From Hibiscus mutabilis (Eukaryota > Streptophyta > Magnoliopsida > Malvales > Malvaceae): a stretch of DNA of 64,000 bases. The notes below the pieces were generated by a model, which was given only the letters and a program-made list of their open reading frames with translations, did no database searches and was not told where the DNA came from. A program made the position numbers and the translations under genes. The stretch lies in contig CM033732.1 in the NCBI GenBank assembly GCA_019671005.1, positions 8,340,886 to 8,404,885 of the forward strand, read 5' to 3'. This document shows positions 21,560 through 33,825 of this stretch, piece after piece; position 1 is the stretch's first letter; each line of letters opens with the position of its first letter.

Positions 21560-24434
21560 ACTTGAATCAAGACATCATGTTATGCAATGTATATACGAAA
21601 ATATATGCAAAACAAAATAAAACACAAAAAGAAACAATTCAGTACCAGATAAAATCAACAAATACAAAAATAAAACGAGAAATTAAATAAAGCATCAAGC
21701 AAAACAACCCTATTTATATCCTCTCTAAAAACCTAGGTTATCCGTATGGCTTTAAAAGGGGTGGGTTTTCTATGTTCTTTACATGTAGTTTTGGTACTCA
21801 AACGTACCCGAACTGTCATTGTTGTCCCTTCCTAAGGGCCCCGTTATTTAAGAATAAGCAAAAACTACCACCACTGTGTTTGATACTAGCCAAGCTTATC
21901 CTCGAATAAAGGGGCACCACATTGATAGTTTATACAACCAAATGCAGTACTAAACAAGGCATGGCAAATGTACGAAATATATGACATAAAAAATGGGCAT
22001 GTATGAGAAACAAACATACAAACAAACATCAACATACCATTACATTCGAATCATACATCAAACTATACCTATACATACGTACATCGTAAATAAATCTAAA
22101 CATAATCAAGACATATAATACACAAAACAAAACAAAACACGATAGCTACGTACATATGCATTAAATAATGCTTATAGTGCATGAAACAAAATACATTGCA
22201 AACACTACATATTAAAATCATATCATACTACGCAACATAAAAAAGGTATGGCATAAATATATAAATAAGCAAATGAACAGGATCAAACAACAGGCTATAC
22301 GGTATAAAAAACAACAAATATACACTCGAACAACACATGTCGACTATGCAAAAAACTAATCTAAACATAACAAAATAGATTGAAATAAAAAAACATAATG
22401 CAAGACTAAAAATTAAATATGCGATTCAAGGGGACCAAAATGAAAATAGAACGAAACAAAAGAGAAGAAAAGGAGGGAAATTGAAACACTAGAAAATGGA
22501 CCAAATTAAAACTGAAAAAGGGTTTGGGGACCAAACGGTGAATTAGACCACTTAAAAACCAGATTAGAGCCAAAAAAGGGTGAAATTGAAAGTTTTAATA
22601 AAATATGAGAGACTGTGGACAAGATTTTGAAAGGCGGAAGGGTTTATGGGGTTAAGATCAAAATGCGGAGGGAGCAAAGGTTAATAAACCCATTTTAAAA
22701 ACCAAATCTGGCCTGAAACGGGGTAAAATTGCAAGACAATCAAAAGGTTTGAGGACCAGGGGCGTGTTTTTAAAACACGGAAGCCCTCTAAATGACATTT
22801 TGAAACGCGGAGGGACTTAATGATGTAAATAACCCATTTTAAAAACGGGGACCGAGTATAAACTCAATTTAGAAATATCTTGTCCCCTTTTTTACTTTTT
22901 AAAAGACCAATTACCCTAAAAAGCTCTCAGACCTCTGAGCCCAAGGATGAACACTACTGCGGTGTTCATCAGAATCTAGGTTGAACCCAGATTCTGGCCT
23001 TACCCGCCGTACCAGCCACCGTAAAACACTCGCCGATCGCCGCTAACCGACGTCGATGAACCTCAAACCTAAGAATAAAACACTCATCATTTTCTCTTGA
23101 ACCTAGATCTAGACTCAAATCATTAAAAAAACTATAAGGCCCCCCTATCTTTTGAGAAAAACCGAAAAGAAAACCCTGTTTCTTGAGAAACAAAAAACCT
23201 TTTTCTCGACCCTTGAACGGGTCACCTCATCCGACCTCCTAAAGAGGGTCTCGAGGCTTATCACCAGTGAGATTGAGATGGTGGGGAGGCCAGATGGCCC
23301 AAAAGGTAAACCCTAAACCCCTCTCCTAGTTTTTTTCCCTTTTTAAGAGGTGTCCACGTAATGAATAGACAAAAAGATACCTCAAGTGCTTTTTCTGTAT
23401 TGATTTTCTTGAATGCCTAGAATTGGGTTACAATTGATCTTAGGGCTTATTTTTATACCTCGATGATTACATGTATTTAAGAAAAAATAAAACTATGCAA
23501 AAACACTATTGGTTGCCATTCCCGATTTGGAAGTATTCATGCACATTTTTTAGTATGCTGGCTTGTACCCTTCCCTGAAATTTTCTGATATTGTTGTTGT
23601 TATTGTTTTTTTTTGTTTTGTTTCCTTGCATGCGTGGCTGTTGAAGGAGAGGAGGGGACCAGTCCTGGTTGCTAGAGACTAGCGTGTGAGGAAGTAGGAG
23701 AGTCAGGCGTGTGGCACACGCACGAGTAGGGGATCTGGATGGTTGTTGGCCATAGCAGATTAGGGGTCGGACGATCCTGGATGGTCTGACAGTCGCGCGT
23801 AGGAGTTGAGAAGCCAGTGTGTGGCTCCACGAGGTATCCGAAAGGCCTCTCTAGATGCAAGCTGGACCATCAGATCTTAAATAAATCTGGCGGCTGATAG
23901 TTGGCTGCCCATAGAGTAAAAGATGCATTAAGGTTTCTGTGTACTTAGGTTTAGGTTAAAATTAGGCTCCAAAGTAGGCCAAACACAATATTTTTTAGTT
24001 TTTTATTGTATAATGGACTTTAATAAATGGGCTTCTTTATTTGATATCTAATATTAATAATTATTTTTTAATTGTTTTGTATAATAATAATATAATAAAT
24101 AATAATAATAATAATTAATAATACTATTAAATAATTAGTAATAGAAATAATATGTAAACAATAACAATACTAATATTAGTGGTTGATAATACTAACATAA
24201 GTATACTAATAATAATAGTAATATTTTTTGGGGTTTTCAATAAGTAATAATAAGATGATAGTAATAAAGAAATAATGGTAATAATAATTTTTTGTTTTTA
24301 AGTTTTAATAATAATAAACATAGTTACTGAGTAATAATAAAGTATTAATGAAAATAGATATCAACAATAACAAAAGTCAATTATTGCAAAGATATAAAAA
24401 TGGGTTAATATCCAGGATAAAATTAGTTATTACA
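21560..24434 (-). mobile_element. Long Gypsy LTR (LTR3), minus strand
   Basis: Read on the minus strand from 24434 it begins TGTAATAACTAATTTTATCC, matching the start of LTR2 (TGTAATCACTCATTTTCAC), each preceded by an A-rich tract ending AAAAC. It has a (TAA)n microsatellite at 24050-24320 in the same relative place as LTR1, a GC-richer middle (23640-23880) and, near 21895-21935, the TATCCTCGAATAAAGGGGC block that parallels LTR1 near 2570. The inner boundary before the gag start at 21532 is not sharply defined. It is more diverged than LTR1 and LTR2 are from each other. Confidence 0.75.
24050..24330. repeat. (TAA)n-rich microsatellite tracts
   Basis: Interrupted runs of AATAATAAT and related triplets. 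The position matches the microsatellites in LTR1 (270-300) and LTR2 (57197-57252). Confidence 0.8.
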
Positions 24435-26453
24435 GTTTTAATAATATGAAATTATCTTTTTGACAATAGCAACTGAATTTTATTAAAAAATCATGGAAGA
24501 CATCACAAGTACAACGCATCTAGAAGGGGGTATAATGAGGACTAGTCCACTAAAATCTCATACAAAAATCTAAAAGTGCAAAGAAAAGTAAATACTTCCA
24601 CAGAGATTAGCATATCATCAAAATCTAGAAGGGGGAGTAATGAGGACTAGTCTCTATCCAAACGAGATGCATTACGGGGTGAAAAAGGAATGGTGAGCGA
24701 ACCAAACTATCTGGCAAATCGTTCCGCTACCCAGGACTGATTACATCGGCAAACAACCACCAATTGAGTGAGGATCTATCTTTCTATGACCACCGATAGA
24801 ATCATAATAAAAAACTAACGTCGTAAAGATCTATGACGAGCATCAAACGATAGGTATGCTGAAACCATGTCAAAACGACAGATGAAACGAAACCACAAAA
24901 AATAAAGAAAAATCGTGCCACAAAAGCAAAGAAAAAAACGTGTCACAAAAGAAGAAAAAAAACATGTCACAAAAAAAGAAATTCTTATTAAATAAATATA
25001 TATATATATAAAGAAAATAATAAACCGGTGGTCGACAATTAATGCTAAGACTGATTGTCGATCACCGACTAAGAAAGAAAAAGAAAGAAGGAGCTAAGAC
25101 GCTAAGAATGATGCAGAAAAAATAAGGTTAAAAACAGAGGCTGCGGCTAATATGAAATTATCTTTAATTGTATATGAACTTATATAATTTAATATATTAA
25201 AGTATATAACTATGTAGTATTTGCATGCTCTTGAGGAAGCGAATATTACACTTTCGAATGGATTTAAATATGTAACCATCTTCTCATGTGAATAAAAAAA
25301 TTAGGATAGATAAAAATTTATAAAAGGTTCTTCTTTGTGAATTTTATTTAATAAAAAAATAACATAATTAGAATAATTTACTAATATTAGTTATCATTTA
25401 ATATAAGAATGTTTTTGTAATTCTTTAACTGGGTTGAAATTTGATTAATTGGTGAAATTAACTCAGTCAAACACTTAATATATAGTACTATAGGTTGTTA
25501 TTTTTAATGAAAGGTAATTTCTTTATATTATTATCTGATATATTATTAGTGATTTTTTTTCAAATCTACAAATAGAATTAAGAAACTTTGAAATGATTTT
25601 CAATGTAGGAAATAAGAGAGGAAAAATCCTGATTATTATTAATAAATAAAAATATACCAAATTCAGACTAAATCAAAACGGGTCGTTAATGTTGGATTTG
25701 TTTTAGATTTGCACTTTTCTTCTTAGATATATACTATATTTTTAAATTTGATTTCATTGACAAAGACTCCTTCCTTATCCCAAAAAGAAAAACAACAACA
25801 ACAACGCGTCTTTATCATTGTTGATGGCACAAATAATTTGACTTTTTTTATATAAATATAATTTTTTGGTATCAAAATTTTCTATTTATGTAAAATGTGA
25901 TAATTTTTTTGGTGAAATGCGGTACTTATTTGATGAAATTATGCTTAATAATAACTCATTAACCTAAATGTATTAAATTAATTTATACGGTCCAATTAAA
26001 TTTGAACACTTAAAATATATAAAAAGTTAGATGTAATATTTCACATAAATGAAAAATTAAGTATAAAAGTTAAATTTGAGCGAGCACATTTGGCTAGTTG
26101 GTCAAGCTGCTCATATTTATTCTCTCACATTCTCTTAGATCATTAGTTATAGACTCCGTAAAAACACTTATTTTCTTCTCTTAGAGTTTTTGTTTCTCTT
26201 TAAATAGAATTAAGATTAGAATTTATCAAAAAAATATAAAAGTTAAATTTATTTTTTATAGAAAAAAAGACTTCCAATTCACGTGTTTTTCGATTTCTAT
26301 ACTTATTTATTCTATTAATAAAGACAACCAACTCTTCTTTCCTTTATAGAAATATTCGAACAAACGTCGAAATTTCATTGGCAGACATTTTTCCTTTTTC
26401 TTAACTTAGAATCATTACTTTTAAGTCGCCGGAAACACGACCAATTAAATAAA
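24435..26453. other. Intergenic, no gene recognised
   Basis: Contains a small direct repeat (CTAGAAGGGGG followed by TAATGAGGACTAGT, at about 24519 and 24627) and A-rich stretches with CATGTCACAAAA-type repeats at 24910-24985. A segment starting near 26076 (GAGCGAGCACATTTGGCTAG) resembles one at 43497 and may be a decayed SINE. No coding function is supported. Confidence 0.45.
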
Positions 26454-27975
26454 GGGTAAAAGTACACAAATGGTCAAGAAATTTTTAGGGTGCTTTCATT
26501 TTAGTCACTGAATTTTTAAAATTTTTATTGATGTCACCTAACTTTTATTTTGCTTTTTTATTTTTGGGCACTCTCGTTATCTTTCGTTAAAAAATAATGA
26601 CGTTGTCCGTTAGTTTTCTTTTTCCTTAAGAGTAAACTACATAAATGGTCACTTAACTTTTATGACGCTTTTATTTTGGCCACTGAACTTTTAAAACTTT
26701 CATACGGGTCACCCAACTTTTATTGCGATTTCATGCTGACTTGGCCCGTTAGTTTTCTTTTTCCTCAATAAAATGATACCCCGCAGCTAAATGATGCTTA
26801 AAGTACTCCGCAGCTAAGGACTCAAGGTTTATGTATTCACAATTTAAGATATAATATTTAGCACCCGCAACCTCCTCCCTATTACTAAGCTATGTTCTCT
26901 TTTTTACATAGAGAAATGCAAGAAACTGCTAATTTCTAAGATGGTAAAGCATGCAATCAATAAAAATGAATGTATGTTTCTGGCTTCTAGTATTGCAACA
27001 TTAATTGTGTCAAAGAAAGTATGTTTTTAGTTTCTAGCTTGGACCCACTTTCTTCGCCTCACATACCCTAAATTATATCTTCATCAATCGGGTTAGGGGA
27101 TTACTGCATTGAAACAATCCGATATGTAAAATATGTACTCTAATTCTACCTCAAGTTTACAGGCAAAACTTGGTGAAAAGAAATATTATGCTATAAAATT
27201 TATATGCCAACTAGTTACACTATGTCATCAACATAAACTCATTTCTGTTTGGAACCTGCAGAGTTATCATATCATCAAAATTTAGCCTAACAAGTAAAAT
27301 TAAAATTTTGCCTAACAATGGGGTTGGGAGATTGCTAGCATTGAAACAATCCGATATGTAAAATATGTTATACAATTTTTCTTTAAGTTTACATGTAAAA
27401 CTTGGTGAAAAGAAACATCATGCTATAATATTTTGCAGAGGACTTACAAGTGTCTAACAAGCAATCTATGGAGGGTGGTTAAGAAGATGTAGTCGATGAT
27501 ATCAACTAGTGGGGTTGATAAGTTGTTTTGGTGAAATTGAAGCAATCATGTAGGATTGTTGTTGATGATGGAATTTGGAGAAGAAGAAGAAAAAGAAGAG
27601 TTGACGTGGGATGGTATTTATTTATAATCTGCTGAAAGTAAGATCTAAAATATATTATTTTATTGAAAAAAATGAAAACTAACGGGCCACATCAGCATGA
27701 AAGCGAAATAAAAATTGGGCGACCCCAATGAAAGTTTTAAAAGTTCTATGACCAAAATGAAAGTGCCCTAAAAGTTCTAAGACCATTTATGTAGTTTACC
27801 CTTGAGGAAAAGAAAAACTAACGGCTCACGTCAGTATTTTCTAACGGAAGGTAACGGGAGGGACCAAAATAAAAGCATAATAAAAGTTGGGTGACCCCAA
27901 TGAAAACGACTTAAAAGTTCGACGACCAAAATAAAAGCGCCCTAAAAGTTTGGTGACCATTGGTGTACTTTATCC
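26454..27975. mobile_element. MULE-type non-autonomous element with 9-bp target duplication
   Basis: Perfect 9-bp direct repeats TTAAATAAA flank it (26445-26453 and 27976-27984). The ends are long inverted repeats, GGGTAAAAGTACACAAATGG on the left and, read inward, GGATAAAGTACACCAATGGT on the right, extending some 310 bases. Each arm carries two copies of a module containing AACTTTTATT and GGCCCGTTAGTTTTC, so a duplicated or nested inverted repeat is present. The interior has a direct repeat of about 110 bases with period 232 (about 27095 and 27327, marked by GAAACAATCCGATATGTAAA). No transposase is encoded. Length of the duplication and long ends fit Mutator-like elements. Confidence 0.88.
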
Positions 27976-29289
27976 TTAAATAAATTAAAAATACGAGAAA
28001 AAGACTTATTTATATTTATGTAGTTTTAAACACTTAAATAATACTTTATACGATCTATATGTTAGAAAAATTATTTTTATAATTAAATAAAAATAATTCA
28101 AAAGTACATTAATTAACCAAAATTAAAGTTTCCAATTTGAAAAAAAAAATATCTGCTCACATGTTCAAATTTACTTGTTTTAAAATTATATATATATATG
28201 GAAGCAAAGAGGAAAATAAGTTGGTTTTAATTTGGTTTTCATGTTAAAATCGGTATTAAATTATATAAAGAGAAAATATGGTCAAAACTGGAATGCCTCC
28301 ATTGATTTTTTGAAGTCTTCTAAGGAAAATGGTGAAAGCATTTCCATGTTGAAATTACACGCTGGCAACTTGCAATGAAACTACCAACATGCCTTCTCTA
28401 TCAGAGGCAACTGCATTAGTCTTATAATCCCTTACCAAACTCGGATATTATATTTATATTGTGTTTATTTATTTTATTATATTGTAATCGTAATTTTAAA
28501 ATATTTTATACGTTTATGAATTTTAATTTATTAATAATTTGTATTGAATTTATAATCGGGGGCAGAGCTCCCTTGGAGCACCTGTTATAAAATTTAAACA
28601 TTCGATAAATATTGGTCTAGTAACAATTTAATTCCCGTAAAAAATAAATATTTATATTAAAAAATTACAAGAGTTTATTAAATATATAATCAAGTAGATG
28701 TTTAACTAAAGAAGAATAAGCTATTGTGGTAAACAACTTGATATTGCTTAAAAGCATGTCTCGAGTTCCGAGGTCTTTTGTATACAAAAAAAAAATCCAT
28801 GGGAGACTCACCCACCAAAGTCAGGTGTGCGACGCGGGTCGGTCCAGATTATATTTTGGCCCCTGCCCATGTTATATCCTGGCTCCGCCCCTGTTTATAA
28901 CACTTAGAATTCATATTTTATGTATATTATGTTGTGTCATATTTTTTATTACGTAAAAAGGTATTACATTCCTTTAAATGTCGGGATTCAAACTCAAATA
29001 AGGTGGAGTAACATGGGTATCCTTGACTGCTCGGTCAATTAATGGTTAAGAGTAGAAAAAGTTTAAAACTTTTATGGCCTTTGATTCTAAGTTTAATCAG
29101 TTAACTTAATATTTTAGAACTAAAATGAATATTAAATATATTATTTATAAAAAAAAAATATGGCTTAAAGGTCATATTAGCCCTCAACGAAAAATCAATT
29201 AAGTCCTTAAGAAATTTTTGCACTCAATTTAACCCTTACAATTTAAATTGTGGCTTAACATTGACTTTAACCGGATCAACAACCTCTTT
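27976..29289. other. Intergenic, no gene recognised
   Basis: AT-rich. A short segment ending CTGGCTCCGCCCCTG near 28869-28890, and GGGGGCAGAGCTCCC near 28559, look like edges of common plant MITEs, but no bounded element could be defined. The segment 29155-29280 resembles the ends of the MULE-type element at 47851. Confidence 0.4.
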
Positions 29290-29830
29290 AGATCCGACAA
29301 GGAAATATGGAAAGCCAAAATCTAAGAATAAAAATAATTTTGTGTGTAATTTTTGAGGTAAAGTTTCTAAGGGAGAGCATATCGGATGAAAAAACACTTA
29401 GTTAGAAAACTTAAGAATGTGACCAAGTGTCCTACATGTCCTGAGCATACGAGGGAGTAAGTGAAGGACTTTATGAAGAAAAAAGAAGCAAAGGCTGCAA
29501 ATTTAATGTTACCCCAAGCATCTTACTATGATGTTGATGATTAAGATAAGGAAAAAGACCTTGAGATGTTGAACTCAAGTGGAGATTACTCAAGTCAAAG
29601 ACTTTTACCAAAAACTCAAGAGCCAAGGGTCCAATAAATTAGTTTGGCACTCCTAAAACTAATTCAAATAAAGAATGATGGGGTGGGGTGCATGCAGCTT
29701 GTGATAAGCAACTAAGGGCGAAAACTTGTAGGTACATTGTTAGATTGTTCTATGATGCCGGAATTGCATCCAATGGGACAAATTACCCTAGCTTCAAAGA
29801 AATTATTCCTTCATCTTTAAAGCTTCAAAT
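29290..29830 (+). pseudogene. hAT transposase N-terminal relic with BED-type zinc finger
   Basis: Across frames the plus strand reads KYGKPKSKNKNNFVCNF, then GKVSKG, KKHLVRKLKNVTKCPTCPEH and a KDFMKKKEAKAA tail, which is the BED-type zinc finger (Cys pair, spaced His and Cys) at the start of plant hAT transposases. Later, AACDKQLRAKTCRYIVRLFY followed by DAGI and SFKEI matches the next conserved block of the same proteins. Stops at the second Cys of CNFC, at an RE*VKDF position and elsewhere, plus at least one frame change, make it dead. The catalytic core and C-terminal dimerisation region are absent. Confidence 0.8.
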
Positions 29831-29984
29831 CCTTCCATTATACATATAAAAATGATAGTGAAGAGAAATCAAGAGACAAATTGGCAGGAAAAAATGATAG
29901 GATTGAAATGAAAGAGTTAGTAATGGCATTTTCAAAGGTGGAATTGATAGTGAGGAGAAAGTAACAAGATGGGGTAGTAGGTCA

Positions 29985-30240
29985 AATGTTTTGAATAGAA
30001 TGAAAACGTTGTTTCTTGGTTGGATTCCACGAACCTTTAATTAATGGACCACACAAAATGGTTCTTATAAATACAATACAATAATTTTTAAAGAATAAAA
30101 TAAAATAAAATTAGTAAGTGACAAAATGGGAATGATTGAAATGTCAAAGGTTTTGAATAGAATGGAAAGCTTGTCTTTAGTTGGATTCCACCAACCTTGA
30201 CTTAGCGGACCTATGAAATAGTTTTCATAAATGTAACAAT
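29985..30240. repeat. 162-bp period tandem duplication
   Basis: Two diverged copies, both with TTGAATAGAATG, TGGTTGGATTCCAC-like and AACCTT blocks, start near 29991 and 30153. It lies just after the hAT relic. No coding role is seen. Confidence 0.7.
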
Positions 30241-30787
30241 GAACGCATAGGATAAGGATTTCTAGCATCAAGTTCTTTTATAAGAGGAAAAGTAGTAACC
30301 TTTTAGATTGGACTCGAGATTTAATATTTATCAACATTTAAGTGATATTTTTTGTTAATATATTGTAAATTTCATTGATATTTTTAAGTATTAAGATATC
30401 AATCAGAGTTTATTTATTTTGGAAAATAAAAAAATATTTATTTAATTAAAAGAATGAGATGATTGTAGGTATTGAAGTTCGTCAATAGTTAATAGTAGCG
30501 AGTTATATTATTTGGGGTAAAAGTATTGTAACAGTTTTTTTCCCTCTCAAATTGTAACAGTTCTTATACCATATCTCAAATTGTATTTTGATTATTCTAT
30601 CAAAAAATGAATAAATTGATTTTTGTACATTTTGGGTAAAAAAACAAAATAGTACTTTAGTTAAAAAAATCGGGTACATTTTAAAAAGGTCACTGAATTT
30701 TTATGACACTTTCATTTCGATCATCGAACTTTTAAAACTAGTGTTATCCCTCTCGTTACATTCTGTTTAGATTTTATTTTTCATGAA

Positions 30788-31880
30788 TAAAATAATGGGT
30801 AAATTACATCGTTCATCACTCAACTTTCTTCTCAATCCTATTTTGGTCGCCGGAATTTAAAAATTTTTAATTTATTAACTCAACTTTCGAATTAGTGCTA
30901 TTATGCTCACTCTCAAATGACATGGTTATACAAACCAAAAATTTCAATTTCGGTACAACTTTTTAAATAAATTATTTCGATTCGATTATAGTTTACAGTT
31001 TTAAGCAAAATTGATTAACCGATCTGATCAGTTATATACAATATTTGTAAATTATATGCATTAAAATATCTTATAGTCTAGTGATTTTGATACCCTTCTA
31101 ATTTTTAAAGACATTTTGGCTATGGGTAGGATTACTATGTGTGAACTAACAATTTTTGACTTTCTAGTTGCTTTTACACTTTTGTCACAACCGAACAATT
31201 ATTAAATTTACTATATTATCATATTTGATATTTAAAAAAAGTAAAAAAAAATTATTACTCGAATCAAATATTCCGGTTAACTATTCAACCGGTTATTTGA
31301 TTTAATTGACACGATATAAGATTGAGAATTGAGTAATTCAAATTTATCAATTAACCAAAATAAGTTTTTAAGGATTAATTGAACCTGATTTTACACACTC
31401 CTAACCATGACAATAAAAAAACACAAAGCCAATAGAAATTCCGAGGCAACAAATCCAACAACCACACGTAATCTTTACATGTTTTCACTAATTCAATGCG
31501 TTGTGTATGTTAGAAAGTTGTTGAAAATGGTCTCTAAAAATCAACAAATTATCCACTTAATCCTCAACGGATTCTTTTGAGTTGTACTGTATTATACAAC
31601 AACATAAAGTTTAAACAAAAACAAAAGTAATTTATATTCTTCATTGTCTTTTTCATTTACTTTTTCTCATAACATTCTATCAACCAAGAAGAATAAATTA
31701 AAATGGGGATCGACATTTCTCCTCTTTTGTGATAAAAAAGCCATTTCATTCTAGAGTGACCAAAATATAAACAAATCAAAAGTTGAGTTATTAAATTAAA
31801 AATTTTAAACTTCAGTGACCAAAATAAGAATAAGAAAAAAGTTGAGTAATGAACTATGTAGTTTACCTATTATTTTATTT
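30788..31880. mobile_element. Long-TIR non-autonomous element (MULE-like)
   Basis: The left end (AATGGGTAAATTACATCGTT, then CATCACTCAACTTT) and the right end read inward (ATAGGTAAACTACATAGTTC, then ATTACTCAACTTTTTTC) are inverted repeats of about 140 bases. The type resembles the element at 26454, but no target duplication can be seen. The interior is AT-rich and non-coding. Confidence 0.65.
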
Positions 31881-32692
31881 GGAAAGTTAGAAACTAAATC
31901 AAATGAGCTTACAGATTTGGTATTTTTATTACAGGCAAATTAGGTCTTTCATTTCATCAAACAGGGGATATAATGAAAATTTGAGCAAAGCTACACAAAC
32001 GCCAGAGCTGTTGATAACTCTATATTATAATATCCACTTTTATAATTATTTTTATAGTAAATTGATAAAATTATACATAACAATTTAATTACATAAATTT
32101 TCAGTTATGTTTCATCTTAATTAATATTAATTAACTAGTTACATCAATTTAACTCGGAGTTTTATATAATATAAAATAGAAGAAAAAAAATAGATAACCG
32201 ATATAGATTTTAGACCTAAGGAAATGTATCTTGATACTCTTAACATGTTGGATTTAAAAAAATAAAACGAAAAACAAACATGTTAGAGCTTTTATAATAA
32301 TAAATATAATTTTACAATTAAATTCATGTACTAATTACATTTGTACTATCAAACAATCTTTCATAAAATCATTCTACGGTGACTGGGCGAAACCACTCAT
32401 TAATATGGTGGTCAGATGACATCCTTGAGATAAATTTTTTTATATAGCATATATATATATATAAATTTTAAAATATAATAAATAAATAATTAACATTCTT
32501 TAAATATAATTTTAAAAAAAATAACACCCTTTAAATAATTTTTTTGGCTCTGCCCTTAAAGGTAACTGAACACAAACATTGGATATAATTACTAGAATAA
32601 CAATTACTCGTCGAGATGTACAATGCTTCAACAAAATAAAATTCAAAACAAGGTTAAAGCAAACTCTTGGAGGCGGTGGATGCCGTTAATAT

Positions 32693-32956
32693 GAGAAATT
32701 ATATCATAAGCGGTCTGTCACGTCATTTACGGTATCAATTAATAAAAAATATTTATTTAATTAATTTTTCATGCCATCTTTTTATTAAGTGAATCTTCAC
32801 TCATATTTACTGTAAATCAAATTTAAAAAATAGTTTTTACCGTGTGAATCTTCATTTGATAAAAATATGACACAGAAAAAATTAATTAAATGGACGGTTT
32901 TTATTAGTTGGAATCATAGATGATGTGACGGGACATGCCTATAATATAATTTCTCG
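32693..32956. mobile_element. 264-bp foldback MITE
   Basis: The two ends are inverted copies beginning GAGAAATTATAT, each followed by a TGTCACGTCAT-type or TGTCCCGTCACAT-type block and an AATTAATTTTT stretch. The whole element can fold on itself. A target duplication is not clear. Confidence 0.7.
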
Positions 32957-33264
32957 AGTTAGTGCAATTTAACATTCTAGTAGACCTTTCTTTTTGTCTT
33001 GGTTTTTACAAAAATTTTGAGAAATTAAAATTTAACTCTTATAATATTTTTTAAAAAATAATTTGATCCTTTCAAAATTTTGAATATTTTTAATTAAACC
33101 CTCCCACATTTTTTTTTAAATTTTTTTATTAAATCTCTTAAAATTATTGCAAATTTTAGTTAAACTCTCAAAAATTTTAGTTCAAGCCTCAAATTTAAAA
33201 AAAAAAAATTAGCCCCAAACTCTTGTTCAAGTTCCGTCGCTGCATCATGTGTCTTTAACTAATA

Positions 33265-33523
33265 CTCCCTACGTCCCACAAAACTTATTCTTTTTATGTT
33301 TTAAAATTGTCCCACCTAAATTGTCTCTTTGAAAAACTTAACAACTTTTACTCTGAACATCTCATTTTCTATCCTATTTTTAGTTTTCTAGCAAAACAAA
33401 TTTAAACTTTTCAAGGATAAAATTATCATTTTAATTATTTTACAACACATCTCTTACATAAACTTTTTTTCCTAAGATTATATAAAAAGTCAATAAGAGA
33501 CGAGTTTTAAAGGACGGAAGGAA
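33265..33523. mobile_element. Stowaway-type MITE
   Basis: The ends CTCCCTACGTCCCACAAAAC and, inward from the right, TTCCTTCCGTCCTTTAAAAC are the classic Stowaway (Tc1/mariner) terminal repeat, with TA dinucleotides at both flanks. It lies about 300 bases downstream of the lectin kinase gene. Confidence 0.88.
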
Positions 33524-33825
33524 TATAATTTAAATTAATAAACAATAAAAACATTTGACAATGAATTAATTTGGAATTAATGTCTATACTTGAAGAATGT
33601 ATTTGACAAGAAAAAAAAACATAGTGTACATGAAGGGATAATGTTTAATACTTGTCCCGATGTACAAGGACTAACTGCATATTTTGACCAATGTTTTTTT
33701 AACAATTCTTAGGAGAAGGGGAGTATTAATCTTATAATCTAAGAGAGATGAGAGTGTCTGAGAACTAGAGATTGTTATTATTTATTGAAAAAACGAATAA
33801 ACCAAGTTGCTGTTGACATATGCCT

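Noticed and set aside
24476..25150. Possible LINE 3' end with repeated CTAGAAGGGGG blocks.
   Set aside because: No RT or RNase H motif could be read with confidence and there is no clear poly(A) tail or target duplication.
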